Source: Phallusia fumigata
Taxonomy: Eukaryota; Chordata; Ascidiacea; Phlebobranchia; Ascidiidae
Direction of reading: 5' to 3'
DNA: 41,957 nucleotides
Assembly (NCBI GenBank): GCA_008931825.1
Contig: QXVZ01020571.1
Coordinates: 1 to 41,957 of the forward strand
Numbering within the stretch: position 1 is the first letter of the stretch; each line of letters begins with the position of its first letter. Below the pieces are notes generated by a model that worked only from the letters and a program-made list of their open reading frames with translations, ran no database searches and was not told where the DNA came from. A program made the translations under genes and the position numbers. Shown one piece after another: positions 10,413 to 21,200 of the stretch.

Positions 10413-12542
10413 TCATAAGGAAACAGTTAGCGACGGCTGGTAGCTATTCGTAATACCAAAACAACGAAGGCATCTACTTTTCCGACAGCCCCCCCCAACA
10501 ATTACCCATCTGTAACGAATTATACCGATATTTTGACCATTGACACGCCAGTGACCACTTTCTAAATAGGCAACTATAGCTGGTTTCGGTAGTATGGAAT
10601 GATTTGGAAATCTGGACAACTTGCCCGCCAAAGCATAAATGTTGGATTTTTGAAATGGAGATTTTATCTGAAATGAATCGTTCGTTTTTGAACGTATTAA
10701 ATCCGTTATTTTTTGGTGATGTTTTTGTTCAAATTTGAGAAGTTTGCTTATTCTTACACTTACACTTTGTTTCTTCCAAAATGAATGAGAACATAAAAAC
10801 ACATCTGCATGNNNNNNNNNNNNNNNNNNNNNNNNNNNNNNNNNNNNNNNNNNNNNNNNNNNNNNNNNNNNNNNNNNNNNNNNNNNNNNNNNNNNNNNNN
10901 NNNNNNNNNNNNNNNNNNNNNNNNNNNNNNNNNNNNNNNNNNNNNNNNNNNNNNNNNNNNNNNNNNNNNNNNNNNNNNNNNNNNNNNNNNNNNNNNNNNN
11001 NNNNNNNNNNNNNNNNNNNNNNNNNNNNNNNNNNNNNNNNNNNNNNNNNNNNNNNNNNNNNNNNNNNNNNNNNNNNNNNNNNNNNNNNNNNNNNNNNNNN
11101 NNNNNNNNNNNNNNNNNNNNNNNNNNNNNNNNNNNNNNNNNNNNNNNNNNNNNNNNNNNNNNNNNNNNNNNNNNNNNNNNNNNNNNNNNNNNNNNNNNNN
11201 NNNNNNNNNNNNNNNNNNNNNNNNNNNNNNNNNNNNNNNNNNNNNNNNNNNNNNNNNNNNNNNNNNNNNNNNNNNNNNNNNNNNNNNNNNNNNNNNNNNN
11301 NNNNNNNNNNNNNNNNNNNNNNNNNNNNNNNNNNNNNNNNNNNNNNNNNNNNNNNNNNNNNNNNNNNNNNNNNNNNNNNNNNNNNNNNNNNNNNNNNNNN
11401 NNNNNNNNNNNNNNNNNNNNNNNNNNNNNNNNNNNNNNNNNNNNNNNNNNNNNNNNNNNNNNNNNNNNNNNNNNNNNNNNNNNNNNNNNNNNNNNNNNNN
11501 NNNNNNNNNNNNNNNNNNNNNNNNNNNNNNNNNNNNNNNNNNNNNNNNNNNNNNNNNNNNNNNNNNNNNNNNNNNNNNNNNNNNNNNNNNNNNNNNNNNN
11601 NNNNNNNNNNNNNNNNNNNNNNNNNNNNNNNNNNNNNNNNNNNNNNNNNNNNNNNNNNNNNNNNNNNNNNNNNNNNNNNNNNNNNNNNNNNNNNNNNNNN
11701 NNNNNNNNNNNNNNNNNNNNNNNNNNNNNNNNNNNNNNNNNNNNNNNNNNNNNNNNNNNNNNNNNNNNNNCCCATCTGTAACGAATTATACCGATATTTT
11801 GACCATTGACACGCCAGTGACCACTTTCTAAATAGGCAACTATAGCTGGTTTCGGTAGTATGGAATGATTTGGAAATCTGGACAACTTGCCCGCCAAAGC
11901 ATAAATGTTGGATTTTTGAAATGGAGATTTTATCTGAAATGAATCGTTCGTTTTTGAACGTATTAAATCCGTTATTTTTTGGTGATGTTTTTGTTCAAAT
12001 TTGAGAAGTTTGCTTATTCTTACACTTACACTTTGTTTCTTCCAAAATGAATGAGAACATAAAAACACATCTGCATGGTGGTTATTAAATTGCGAAATTT
12101 GTTTTTTTTGAAAGTAGGTGGCTATGTCTTTGGCAACACGATCTATATCATTTATCTTAGCTCCGCCTATTTCAAACGCTGTCGGAATTTTAATATTAAA
12201 TCGTGATTTGACTTTAGAATTTGGCTGTTTTATTCGGGGTTTCGCAACAAATGGTTGAAATGCAAATTTTACCCACGCATATGCTAGGCCAATAAATGGA
12301 TAATTTAAAAACAAGTCCAAAATTAGAATCAGATATGTTGTGTTGCGCACGTCTTCAAAGAGATTGCACAACAAACCAAAATATCCAACAAAGCAAAATA
12401 TCAAAATAGTCCAAATAAATTCAAATCCAGTCCCCTTACTTAGATCCACTCTTTTTCTTTCTCGTGCATCTCTCTCCTGTATTTTGTATCTCATTCTCCG
12501 GGACACTACAGAGCACAAACAGGCGCACAGCAGGATACACAA
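10413..12542 (-). CDS. Unrecognised element-borne membrane protein (about 287 aa after removing the assembly duplication)
   Basis: This minus-strand frame is open from 12542 to a stop at 10413 on either side of the N run. The 307 bp left of the gap equal the 307 bp right of it at an offset of 1266 nt (422 codons). The genuine protein is therefore probably about 287 residues, or about 271 from the internal Met at 12494-12496. After a basic stretch (RERKR) come two hydrophobic segments, around FIWTILIFCFVGYFGLLCNL and TYLILILDLFLNYPFIGLAY, and then a basic, Lys/Gln-rich soluble region of about 190 residues. I do not recognise the family. The frame starts inside the right inverted repeat and ends before the left one, so it belongs to the element. 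The start codon choice is uncertain. Confidence 0.45.
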   Translation of the reverse strand: MCILLCACLCSVVSRRMRYKIQERDARERKRVDLSKGTGFEFIWTILIFCFVGYFGLLCNLFEDVRNTTYLILILDLFLNYPFIGLAYAWVKFAFQPFVAKPRIKQPNSKVKSRFNIKIPTAFEIGGAKINDIDRVAKDIATYFQKKQISQFNNHHADVFLCSHSFWKKQSVSVRISKLLKFEQKHHQKITDLIRSKTNDSFQIKSPFQKSNIYALAGKLSRFPNHSILPKPAIVAYLESGHWRVNGQNIGIIRYRWXXXXXXXXXXXXXXXXXXXXXXXXXXXXXXXXXXXXXXXXXXXXXXXXXXXXXXXXXXXXXXXXXXXXXXXXXXXXXXXXXXXXXXXXXXXXXXXXXXXXXXXXXXXXXXXXXXXXXXXXXXXXXXXXXXXXXXXXXXXXXXXXXXXXXXXXXXXXXXXXXXXXXXXXXXXXXXXXXXXXXXXXXXXXXXXXXXXXXXXXXXXXXXXXXXXXXXXXXXXXXXXXXXXXXXXXXXXXXXXXXXXXXXXXXXXXXXXXXXXXXXXXXXXXXXXXXXXXXXXXXXXXXXXXXXXXXXXXXXXXXXXXXXXXXXXXXXXXXXXXHADVFLCSHSFWKKQSVSVRISKLLKFEQKHHQKITDLIRSKTNDSFQIKSPFQKSNIYALAGKLSRFPNHSILPKPAIVAYLESGHWRVNGQNIGIIRYRWVIVGGGCRKSRCLRCFGITNSYQPSLTVSL
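10812..11770. other. Assembly gap (959 N)
   Basis: The N run is flanked by identical sequence: 10505-10811 equals 11771-12077. The gap is probably spurious, made where two overlapping contig ends were not merged. The true sequence may run from 10811 directly to 12078. Confidence 0.8.
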
Positions 12543-12777
12543 AGTCTGGACACCAGTTACTGAGGAAACAGCGACGAGCTAATCCCCAACGCGTAAACGC
12601 ACAACGAGTTAATCTAAAATACAGACGCGGACGCTACACAATCTTGGATAAGTTATAATTTTTAATTGACTAATAACTATGAATTTATTATTATATATAT
12701 TTGATTGCTACAATACCCCGTTAGAATTTCATTTAGCTACACTGCAAAGGAGTACGATACGGAACACTGCAAAACCA

Positions 12778-13117
12778 TCAAAATGTGCGGTACGGTGGCA
12801 CCATAGTATACTCATATGAGTATACTATGGTGGCACGGTACGCCGTTCGCAACGATGTACGTAAGAGGCAAAACTCAATATGTAACGTATCGGTTCCTAT
12901 CCTTGACAATGGATGGCAGTACGGTGTGGCACGGTACGCAGCAAAAAGTACAGTACGGTGTTACGGTACTCCCTTCGTAATGAGATACGTGGTAGGCACA
13001 ACTCAATGAGTAAAAAAATCCATTGTAGTCAAGTTGGGCAGTATTGATACGGTATGTATTGAGTTGTGCATATAGCACACCTCGTTGCGAAGGTATACCA
13101 CCGTACCGTACATTTTG
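12778..13117. repeat. Fold-back repeat rich in GTACGGT motifs
   Basis: AAATGTGCGGTACGGTGGC at the left matches in inverse CCACCGTACCGTACATTTT at the right. A second inner pair (GTTCGCAACGA at 12845 and TCGTTGCGAA at 13083) extends the imperfect inverted repeat. A third, diverged unit lies at about 12966-13011. At 12799-12832 is a perfect 34-bp palindrome centred on CATATG. Confidence 0.65.
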
Positions 13118-13404
13118 CCATTCTTGTACACTTCTCCGAAACTCTTTTATTGTCTTTTTCTATTTCGATATATATCTGCTAAAGCAACAAACAATAATGT
13201 GACGATGCGGTACCAACAGTCTTTTTGCTTAAGTCATCGCAAACACCCCCATGTAAGTTATTGTGGCCACGCAATCGTATTACCATGTACCAAAAATTCA
13301 CATTTTCAGAAACAAATGTTTACAGTAGTCTCAGCTATTACGTCACACAGGTGCTATGAATTACCTTGTAGACAAATGATAATGAAATACATGTTTTGTA
13401 CGGA

Positions 13405-13430
13405 CATAGAATACTAAACAGTATTCTATG
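13405..13430. repeat. Perfect hairpin, 11-bp stem and 4-nt loop
   Basis: CATAGAATACT and AGTATTCTATG flank the loop AAAC. The stem resembles the arm of the palindrome at 12799-12832, so it may be an outlying part of the same repeat family. Confidence 0.7.
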
Positions 13431-13637
13431 GTACGGAATTTGAATTTTCTAGACTACTTTGAATATTCCTCTGTTCCTTATAATTTATCTCGTTTTTGCA
13501 TCAACAGGCGTCGTTTGGACGTGATAATGTGTCTTGACAGAGAATGCTATAACGTGCTTGTTCGGCCGGGTTAGCCAGGATCGAAATCAAACTTTGCATG
13601 GAAGTCTGCTGCACAAGACACCTTGGTAGATAAGATT

Positions 13638-15455
13638 ATGGATTCACTTCCGCAAACTGATATCCAAACCCAAGAAAAATTAACTTTTTTGAACGCAGAT
13701 CAATTCCTTCTCAAACAAATCATTCAGTTGGAGGGAAAACCTGAAAAACAACAGCAATGCGATATGCTCATGCAACATTTATTGTCCGCAAACAACGCAA
13801 ACGGTAGTAGAACAGGTTTTTAACCGAATTAACATACAGAGAGTGTTATGTGGTCCTATTAACAGACAAAAGTGACAATCGACGGTTGATGTTTTTCTGA
13901 GTAAAATTACTAGGTGAATAAGTTTTCGATGCAGTACGTAGGAACAAATATTTTTCAGCAAACACAGCATCGCGAAAAATATCACTTTTATTGCAGTGAC
14001 CGATTTCGCAAATGAATAAGCTGCAGTGAATGTTTTGATCTAAACTAATATTTGTGCTGGTGATTAGATAATAACGTTGTGTTTGTATTAACCATACGAT
14101 ATAGTCACTTTTCAGCACAGCAACTTTGAGATCTGGAATATTTTAATTTGTTGAAAAGTTGTCAACCTGGAAAGGATCAGTGTCGTAAGCAAATAGGCAA
14201 ATGTCTGATCATTTCAAAAAAAACTTCAGCCCATCTCATCGAGTACTCGGGTCAAGTCAAGTAATGCAGGTTTATTCTGGATAAGCGGTTCAATTTGGTC
14301 TGTTAAATATTCAAATCGTCGGTACAAAGGTATACTCCTAACTTTTGCGGCAACAAAAAGTTGTTTAGGCCAATTCAGACAAGCGGAGTTTTGTTGATTC
14401 CACAGATTGTGTCTACAAATTACCTTTGGCAATCATCCACTTTTGGTCAAATTTTCTGCGGAACTATGATCATGATTTCCAATTTCACTACTGCGTTTGC
14501 AGCAATGGACGAAAACCAAACAGGATCAAACCTCACTGAAGCATTTGGATCCCGTCCATATGAGAAATACATGTTTCCGCCTCTGTTCGTCACATTATTT
14601 TACATATTTTTTTCTTCCATCGTCTACCAGAATCGCATCACAAAAACTTCCCAGACAACCAAATTGACCAATCGTTTCCTTTCTTTGGCAACTGGCTGCA
14701 TCCTTCTCAGCGTAACTTTGCTAGTTGTTGACATCTACTTTATCAGATCTAGTTGGCTGTGGTGCGCAATTTACCTTACGCTGCGGCCGATCCTGAACAT
14801 CGCGACCCATCTGCTGGTGTTTGTGATGCTCTGGTTGCGTCAGGAATCTTTGAACAAATCCATCAGTTTCCAGCAGTGCGTCAGTTACGCGGTAACTGTG
14901 CTTAGATACGCAACTCTGGCATTTGTCACAGTCAGTCAAACGTTGATAATAGGAAGTGCGTTGACAAAAGTGAACAATACTACCAACCGAGGATGCGAGT
15001 ACGGAGGCGAACAGGTGGATTTTTTGGGGGCATTTTCCGTACTTTTGTACACAGTGAGTCAGCTGTGCATCCTGGCTCTTTGCATAGCTCCGCTAGCAAA
15101 ACGAATTACAGATAAGAAAGTACGCAAATCCGTGGTCAGAATCAGTGTCTGCACAGTGTTGGTTGTTTTCTCCGATGTCTTTTTGCTTACCCTTGCCGGT
15201 TTAATCCAAAGTAAGGCCAAGCACTGGGCATCGTTGTCGTTTCTGTCTCTTCTCTACAAGGCCAGTCAACTCTGCAACGTTTTTTGCCTGATTTTGTCCT
15301 TTCGTGATTATCGCGAGCGACTTTTCCCGAAAAGCGCAATCACAAAAGTCGGACCGACAACAAAGAGACCGATTCCGACTGCACCAATGCAACTTCAAAC
15401 TCTTGCAACTGTGCCTGTTGCAACGAAGGTCGAAGTTTTATCTGACGTACTGTGA
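13638..15455 (+). CDS. Orphan seven-transmembrane receptor-like protein (two-exon model, 372 aa)
   Basis: The main frame (14505-15455, 316 residues) has seven hydrophobic segments at about residues 23-41, 58-80, 87-111, 126-153, 173-197, 209-234 and 242-266. Features that fit a G-protein-coupled receptor are N-glycosylation sites before the first segment (NQT, NLT), Cys87 at the start of segment 3, Cys164 between segments 4 and 5 beside an NNTT glycosylation site, and a basic cytosolic tail. There is no DRY or NPxxY motif, so it is not a standard rhodopsin-class receptor, and I recognise no named family. A frame at 13638-13803 (MDSLPQTDIQ..., Gln-rich) can be joined through GTAGTA at 13804 and the acceptor before 14503, in phase. 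That would add 56 N-terminal residues. The open frame also extends upstream of 14505 to 14361, so a single-exon start at 14467 or 14505 is equally possible. The shared presence of both blocks in the relic copy downstream favours the two-exon gene. Confidence 0.7.
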
Positions 15456-16260
15456 TGAGTTAAAACCCCGCCTATGTTATTAGAACTTCAAAAACCAATA
15501 GACATCGCGTTTCAGTCACTTTCGTCGGTGGTTGTTTCGTTATGCACACAGACGTGCAACAATTGTTTAGGAAAGTACAAATAATAATCGTTCCTATGTA
15601 TGATTTTAGTTTTGCGTTCTTCATGTATAGTGTTTTATCGAACACCATCTATGGTCTACTGCTAATAGGAATTTATGCACACTCATGTACTTTTTCCACT
15701 AACTTTTCTTAGTTTTATAAATTTAACTATGTTTACGACTTGAAAATGCATTTATACTGAAAATATCATACTGTGTGTATCTTCTTTGTACAAAGGTCAG
15801 ACTCCAAGTACAGCAGGCGTACGTGTCTCCATTGACACCTGGATTCATTTAAACGGCGTTACACATCACACTTCAAAGGGAAATAATTGCACCATCAAAC
15901 AAGAAATACATTGCAAAGAATATTGCTGGATAAGCTTTGAGTGTAACGCCCGGTTCTGATTTTTGGTTACCCCTCTTACAGTTATGGAGCACTGATGTGT
16001 TTTAAAAATATTTTAATTCGTAACTTCGAGTTATTTTTGCGTGGTTCCTTCGCAAATTAACAAAATATATCAGCCAAAGTCTTGTGTGCAAGAACGTTAA
16101 TGTGGGTTGCTAGAAAGTGATCGAAAACAAAACATTCGCAATAGTGGATGTCTCACAATCCGGCCGTGTTGGGATTTGTGACTAAACCTTTAAGAACTAA
16201 TAAAAAATATGGAAATTTATTTGTTGAAACCTATTAACAACCCCTGAAGTATAATACGTT
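15456..16260. other. 3' flank of the 7TM gene
   Basis: This presumably holds the 3' UTR and intergenic DNA. There is no canonical AATAAA close to the stop; the nearest is at about 16199-16204. I see no other gene here. Confidence 0.5.
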
Positions 16261-16269
16261 TAAATTAGG

Positions 16270-17960
16270 CAAAAACCTGTAAAAGCAACAGTGATGCGGT
16301 GTTCATGCAACATTTATTGCAACCGACCACACCAACGGGATTGGAACAGGTTTGGGACGAAATAATTATGAAGCAATAAATATTTAACCCAAACTAGTGA
16401 TTATATTGATCTGTGAATTATATGCATGCACATATTTGGTGTTAAATACCATGGTCAATCTGGCGATCTCCTGCCAGAAGCTGACATGTGCAGCAGGCAG
16501 CGATGTCTGTGATTCGACTTTCGGCAGGTTACCACCGAGTCTTTTTGTGGTTCAGTTGGTAAAGCGTCATGCCCGGATAGGGTCATGTCGTGGGTTTGAA
16601 TCCTACCGCAGGCTAGATTCGCCTTTCTGAATAGAAACGCTTGGAAGGCCGACTTTGATTCAGAGTGACGCCTCTTGTAGGCCAATTTTCACTCAATTTT
16701 CAAAGTCACTCCTACGGCGTGACGGAAAATTTCTAATTTGTTCTAGTTGGAAAGTACAAAGAAGTGATATTTTATAGGTAAGAAAATAAATTTGACCTAA
16801 ATACTGTTTGCTACTTCGTTACACAATTAGGTTGTTTCGCAACTTTTAGCCAAAAACTAGTATTGATCATGCAAATATTTTTTTATTAATTTCGTGGTCA
16901 CCATCTTTGCCAATTTGATCTCGAAACTGAAATGAAATCCAAGTTCACCACTGACCTTATTACAACGGACGCGAATCATCAAACAGAAACAATCTCACTG
17001 ATGACTTTGTTTAGCACAATTATTTCACGTGTTTGTTTGTACTGTTGTTAACTAGAATTGTACCAGAGGGATTACACACACAATCGCACAGACCATTTGT
17101 TCTTCAATGTCAGCTCGATTGATAACATCGACCACAGTAAGTTAAACTTTGCTAAAGAGTTGATAACAATGAATATTAGTGCGAAGCGATGGAGGTGCAA
17201 GTATAAAGGCAAACGGGTGCAATTTTTTGCGGCCGGTTGTGCAGGTATAACTCTAAAAAACCAAGTTGTAATTGAATCCTAGGTTTATTAGTAATACGTT
17301 AATTACCGACCTGCAAAAGTGTGTAACGCTATTTTTACGCTTTAGGTGAGTACCATACGCCAAGTAAAACAAAATGTTGACAAATCACATTGTTCAGATT
17401 TCAAATTGCTATGAATATTGCTGGTCTTTCCCTTGCAAGGTAGTCATGTAGAGGGTTTGATGTAATAGGCATTTACAAATAAAACAGATTTGCAAAAGGG
17501 TGAAAACGTTGCACCACAATGTAGCAGATATAATTTACAGTCGGGCAAGGAAAGTCTCTTTTGTAAAAGTTTTCACATTTCCTTTTTTGTACAAATACGG
17601 CCTCAAGTGCTTTTCCATGTTACAATTTCTGGCGCCGTAGGAGTGACGGAAATCTTGAATGAAAAAATGGTTTTACAAAAATCACTAGTTACCTATTTTC
17701 TAATTCAGAAGTAAATTAATGGCTTTTTCAAATTGCCCTTATATTATTGATTTTTGAAACACTTTTTATGCTGCATTGTCCGTACCGTTTTATCGCAACT
17801 CAGCTGAGCAGATTCGTACAACGGATTTGTTGGCGGGGGTCTGCTGGACAATTGGGGACTTCTTTCTGGTACTGTTCGCCTCTGCAATCACACAACATGT
17901 CTTTTTTAAACAAGCGCTGAAGGTATGCAAACCAGGCCAAATAATAATAACACTATTGTT
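16270..17960 (+). pseudogene. Decayed tandem copy of the 7TM receptor-like gene
   Basis: Three blocks match the 7TM gene in the same order and orientation. Block 16275-16355 resembles 13740-13825 (shared TCATGCAACATTTATTG and GGAACAGGTTT-type sequence). Block about 16905-16995 resembles 14450-14545 (shared CAAGTTCACCACTG-like sequence and AAACAG...CTCACTGA). Block about 17820-17900 weakly resembles 15145-15215. Offsets are 2.5-2.7 kb. Frames are broken by stops and indels and no long open frame survives, so it is a relic. The third block is the weakest match and could be coincidence. Confidence 0.5.
16540..16690 (+). mobile_element. tRNA-derived SINE-like insertion
   Basis: A tRNA-like A box (GGTTCAGTTGGTAAAGC, 16549-16565) and B box (GGGTTTGAATCC, 16592-16603) have the right order and spacing. 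The T arm GTGGG/CCTAC pairs over five base pairs with one wobble. The acceptor stem does not pair, so this is not a functional tRNA gene. Unrelated sequence follows the B box, as in a tRNA-derived SINE. It lies within the relic 7TM copy. Confidence 0.55.
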
Positions 17961-18197
17961 TTAATAATTTAGCTGGACAAACATTGTTAACACCACTAAG
18001 ATCACATGAGAACAGTTGACGAAAAGAGCACTGGCACACATATACTCTGATCCTAAGTTTTACCGACAGTCAAACAGACCTTTGTAAACCGTGCAGCTTA
18101 CAGATAGCCCGGCCGCCATGTTATTGGGCCAACGTTGTAATCTGGTGGCCATAGGAATTCCGTTTCAAAAGTATTACAACCAAACACAAATTTCCTA

Positions 18198-18203
18198 TTT
18201 ATT
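18198..18203 (-). terminator. Polyadenylation signal overlapping the CACHD1-like stop codon
   Basis: On the minus strand the last codons read GAA TAA followed by A, so the TAA stop (18199-18201) is embedded in an AATAAA hexamer. Cleavage would then fall some 15-25 nt beyond the stop, leaving an almost absent 3' UTR. Confidence 0.45.
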
Positions 18204-21200
18204 CACACACCACGTTATCGATAAGGCCTAAAGTACAACTTACATTCACGTAGAGTTTTTCTATGTTGGTCGCAGTCCGTTGTTGGGTTTCAGGCAGAGA
18301 ACGTTCTAGGGTCGATGGCGAACTGTTGTAAGGGGGAAGCTCGGGATAGATTTGATACTGTGCACTTGGTGCCGCTGTGGGGCTAATTCCAGTGCCAAGT
18401 GGCACTTTTGGTTCCGTGTTTTGGCTTGACCTTAACTTTCGCCGTCTGTAAACGAAGTAAATCCCAGCTCCCAGGATGGCCACGATTAGAACAACGAAAA
18501 CCCCGGCTAAAATTTTCGATGTCTTGCTGGAGTGTGAAACTGCGGAAAAAATCAGTTTCTATAGGAACTGAAACACTTTACCTAAGTAGAGGAAATTCCG
18601 TACCTGTTTTACTTTGAGCGTATTTAAAATCAAAGGTTTGCTGAAAACAACGTGGCTGGTCGAACGCACCCTTTTTCGTTTTCCTCCAAGCAGTAAAATC
18701 AAGTTCATTTGATGTGAGTGGTGGACTGCAGGGCGGTGGGCTGTTTCTGAAATACGAGTTTGGAAGTCTGTCCTATGCTGTAATCCACGTTATTAACTAT
18801 GTGCTCGATTTTAAAACAGGTAAGATTTTAAACAAGGATCAAACAATTACTGGTCAGCAATATAAACAAACAACAACATCAGGTGTATCTCATTTACAAC
18901 GCAGTGAACACCTAAATTTAATGACCATTTTGTGGAATTCAACAAGAGGAACTACTAAAAACGATAGCAGTGTTTTTTGAAAAATATTGTGCCCAATTGC
19001 AGCGTCCGCCTCATACTTACGATAAATATTTGTTTAAACAGGATTGATAGAATGGATTGTGAGCTGTGCAGGGACATTCACAGAAATCGCCAGTCCAAGG
19101 CGATGAACACGACAGATCCTAAAAGAGCATGACTCACAAAAAATATCTATATTTTTGCAACTTATGAAACATAATCTTACAATCCAGTTGCGACAAGTGC
19201 AGGGTCTGTTTGTCAACGACGGACAATTCACATGTTGTTTGATCAAAATCACGATGTATACGTTAGTCGTTTTTACCGGAATAATTTGGAACTTTTTGCA
19301 AGGCAAGTTGCCTGTAATTGCGGTATGACGCTCTTGAGTATCAGGAATCTAAAAAAGGTATGTTTAACAACAAAACATTTCTTTAATATTTACAAAGCAA
19401 AACTTTAATATTTACTTGGTAGGAGCGTGAAAGGTATCCGCTTTCAAGGTTGGAGCATGACATGGTTTTCAAGACTCCATCTCGAATCAGTGCACTGGCA
19501 ATACTGGGCTCGACTTCGGTTATGTGCTTGCTTGGTACAACGTTCGATTCGTTTTTGTTGGATACAACCATATAGCCGCCCTTGTCAATTACGAAACACC
19601 TGCAAAAGGGAAAGGGATCTTCTCGTTTTCTGTTACTTTATGCCAACGAAAAACATTACCAGCAGCGGATGGCGCACGCTGTAGCATGCATTAAAGGCCC
19701 CAAATCGTTTAAAGTTTTATAACAGTTTGTATTTGTAGAAAACTATGCGTGAGATGGTGGGCGTCCAGACTAAAATGACAAAAAAACATACCCGTATGCA
19801 TCTGTGTTTTCGCAGGCTGGGTAAAGCTTTGTTAGAAGTTGGCTAAAGTATGAAAGCAAAATGTCAACCGCCATCACTCCACAGACCTCTCTTTGTGTCG
19901 TTGTCTCATTTTCTTTCCTGCACCAAAATATTTTAGAAACAGATTAAAACGTGAAACGGCTTTGCTGAAAAGAACAAAAACACACCCTCCTTTGAACAAA
20001 GCCCGCCCAAAGGTGACCACCGGAAGGCCAGTGACTACATCCTTGTAGGGCGATGTAACTACGTGTTTATTCACATGTGCGATCGAGTGCCTGAACCTAT
20101 AGAAGAAAAACACAACTATTAGCTTAGCAAACCAAAAGGAATCAGTAAGTACAGAGCCTTATTACCATGGTCTGAGTGTTGGATCAAAGTTTCCCGGCAA
20201 CTGAGTGCCCGGAAACACTCGGACCAGCCCTTCGTTGGTGGCAACGTACACCCAAACTATTTCACTTTGCAAGGCCATGTCCATGTTTTTCCAATAGGTT
20301 TCTGCTGGCTCCGTCGCGTCGATGAGGTTCATAATTCCATTCTGGATAATATTTTTATGTCAAAACGACATCGTAAATTCAAACCTACCGTACATCGCTT
20401 ACTTCAATACTTGCTTCGTATTTATCGGGATTTTTGTTGTAAAATAAATGAAGATTCTCATTGGTTAAATTTCCATCAGCTACATTACCAAAAAAGACAG
20501 TAGATGTTTCTGCATAGGTATTTTATAAACCGTTAAAGAAGAACTGTTCGCAGCTTTTCCACAAAGCAATAGATTTAACCTTTTGTACAGAAAGTGTTAA
20601 GATGCGAGCAAGTAGTTCGAGGTGGTGAGAATAGCCAATCACGATGAAGTAGGGATTGTTTTAGTGAAAATCCCTGATCCGACAAAATGGAGCGCTGGTC
20701 ACTTTGCAAAACGAGGCAGATTGAAAACTTTGAGTTTGGAACCTGTGGTTAGGCAAACGTGTATATTTTGCTGGCAATAACTGTCAACAAATCGTTTATA
20801 CATACCACACTCCAGTAGTATGTAGACAAGACCGAAAGCTCTTTTACTCCGTATTTATTATCACCCAAAGGCAAATATCTCGTCGAAAGAAATGTTTTAT
20901 TTCCAGAACCACCACTGAAAAAGTAGGAAGTTAAAGTGTAAAGGCGGTCGCGAATGGAAAACGTTAAAATTTACTTTCGAAGTGATTTAAAGACTGATAA
21001 GAATTCTTTGTCCCTTTCAAGTGCGGTTGCGGGAATAAACAAAGAGTCATCTTCGATATGATTAGGTAACAGCGGGTGACTGATGACAAGACCTGTTTAC
21101 AAAAAACAAATTTATAGTTTCTTAAAAGTACATTTTAAAACCATTTTCTTTACTTGCAGGAAAGTTAGTACAGTTGGATCTTGATAGGTGAATTTTCACA

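Larger units (their letters stand above)
10012..12712. mobile_element. Inverted-repeat element carrying one membrane-protein ORF, interrupted by an assembly gap
   Basis: Positions 10012-10226 and 12498-12712 are near-perfect inverted repeats of about 215 bp, starting TGTAGCAATC and ending GATTGCTACA. ATAC flanks both sides and may be a 4-bp target duplication. Inside the left part, 10086-10412 looks like a retroviral-type LTR (TGTAG start, AATAAA at 10368, ACA end) with four TAGTCTTTACT repeats at 10302-10351, but no matching second LTR is seen. If the duplicated 307 bp and the N run are collapsed, the element is about 1.44 kb. The class is unresolved: it could be a DNA transposon with long inverted repeats or an inverted, rearranged LTR fragment. 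No transposase, integrase or polymerase is visible. Confidence 0.6.

Noticed and set aside
10413..12542. A single 709-codon frame
   Set aside because: It runs through 959 N and includes a duplicated 307-bp segment. The genuine frame is probably about 287 codons.
12785..13417. Several frames of 67-110 codons around the fold-back repeat
   Set aside because: They are generated by repeated GTACGGT-type sequence on both strands and have no protein-like features.
16541..16612. Functional tRNA gene
   Set aside because: The A and B boxes are present but the acceptor stem does not pair and the anticodon arm is irregular, so SINE or pseudogene is more likely.
17058..17282. Plus-strand 74-codon frame inside the relic region
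   Set aside because: It is not similar to the 7TM protein and has no domain, so it is probably chance.
18714..18980. Plus-strand 88-codon frame
   Set aside because: It lies mostly in an intron, antisense to the CACHD1-like gene, and has no recognisable feature.
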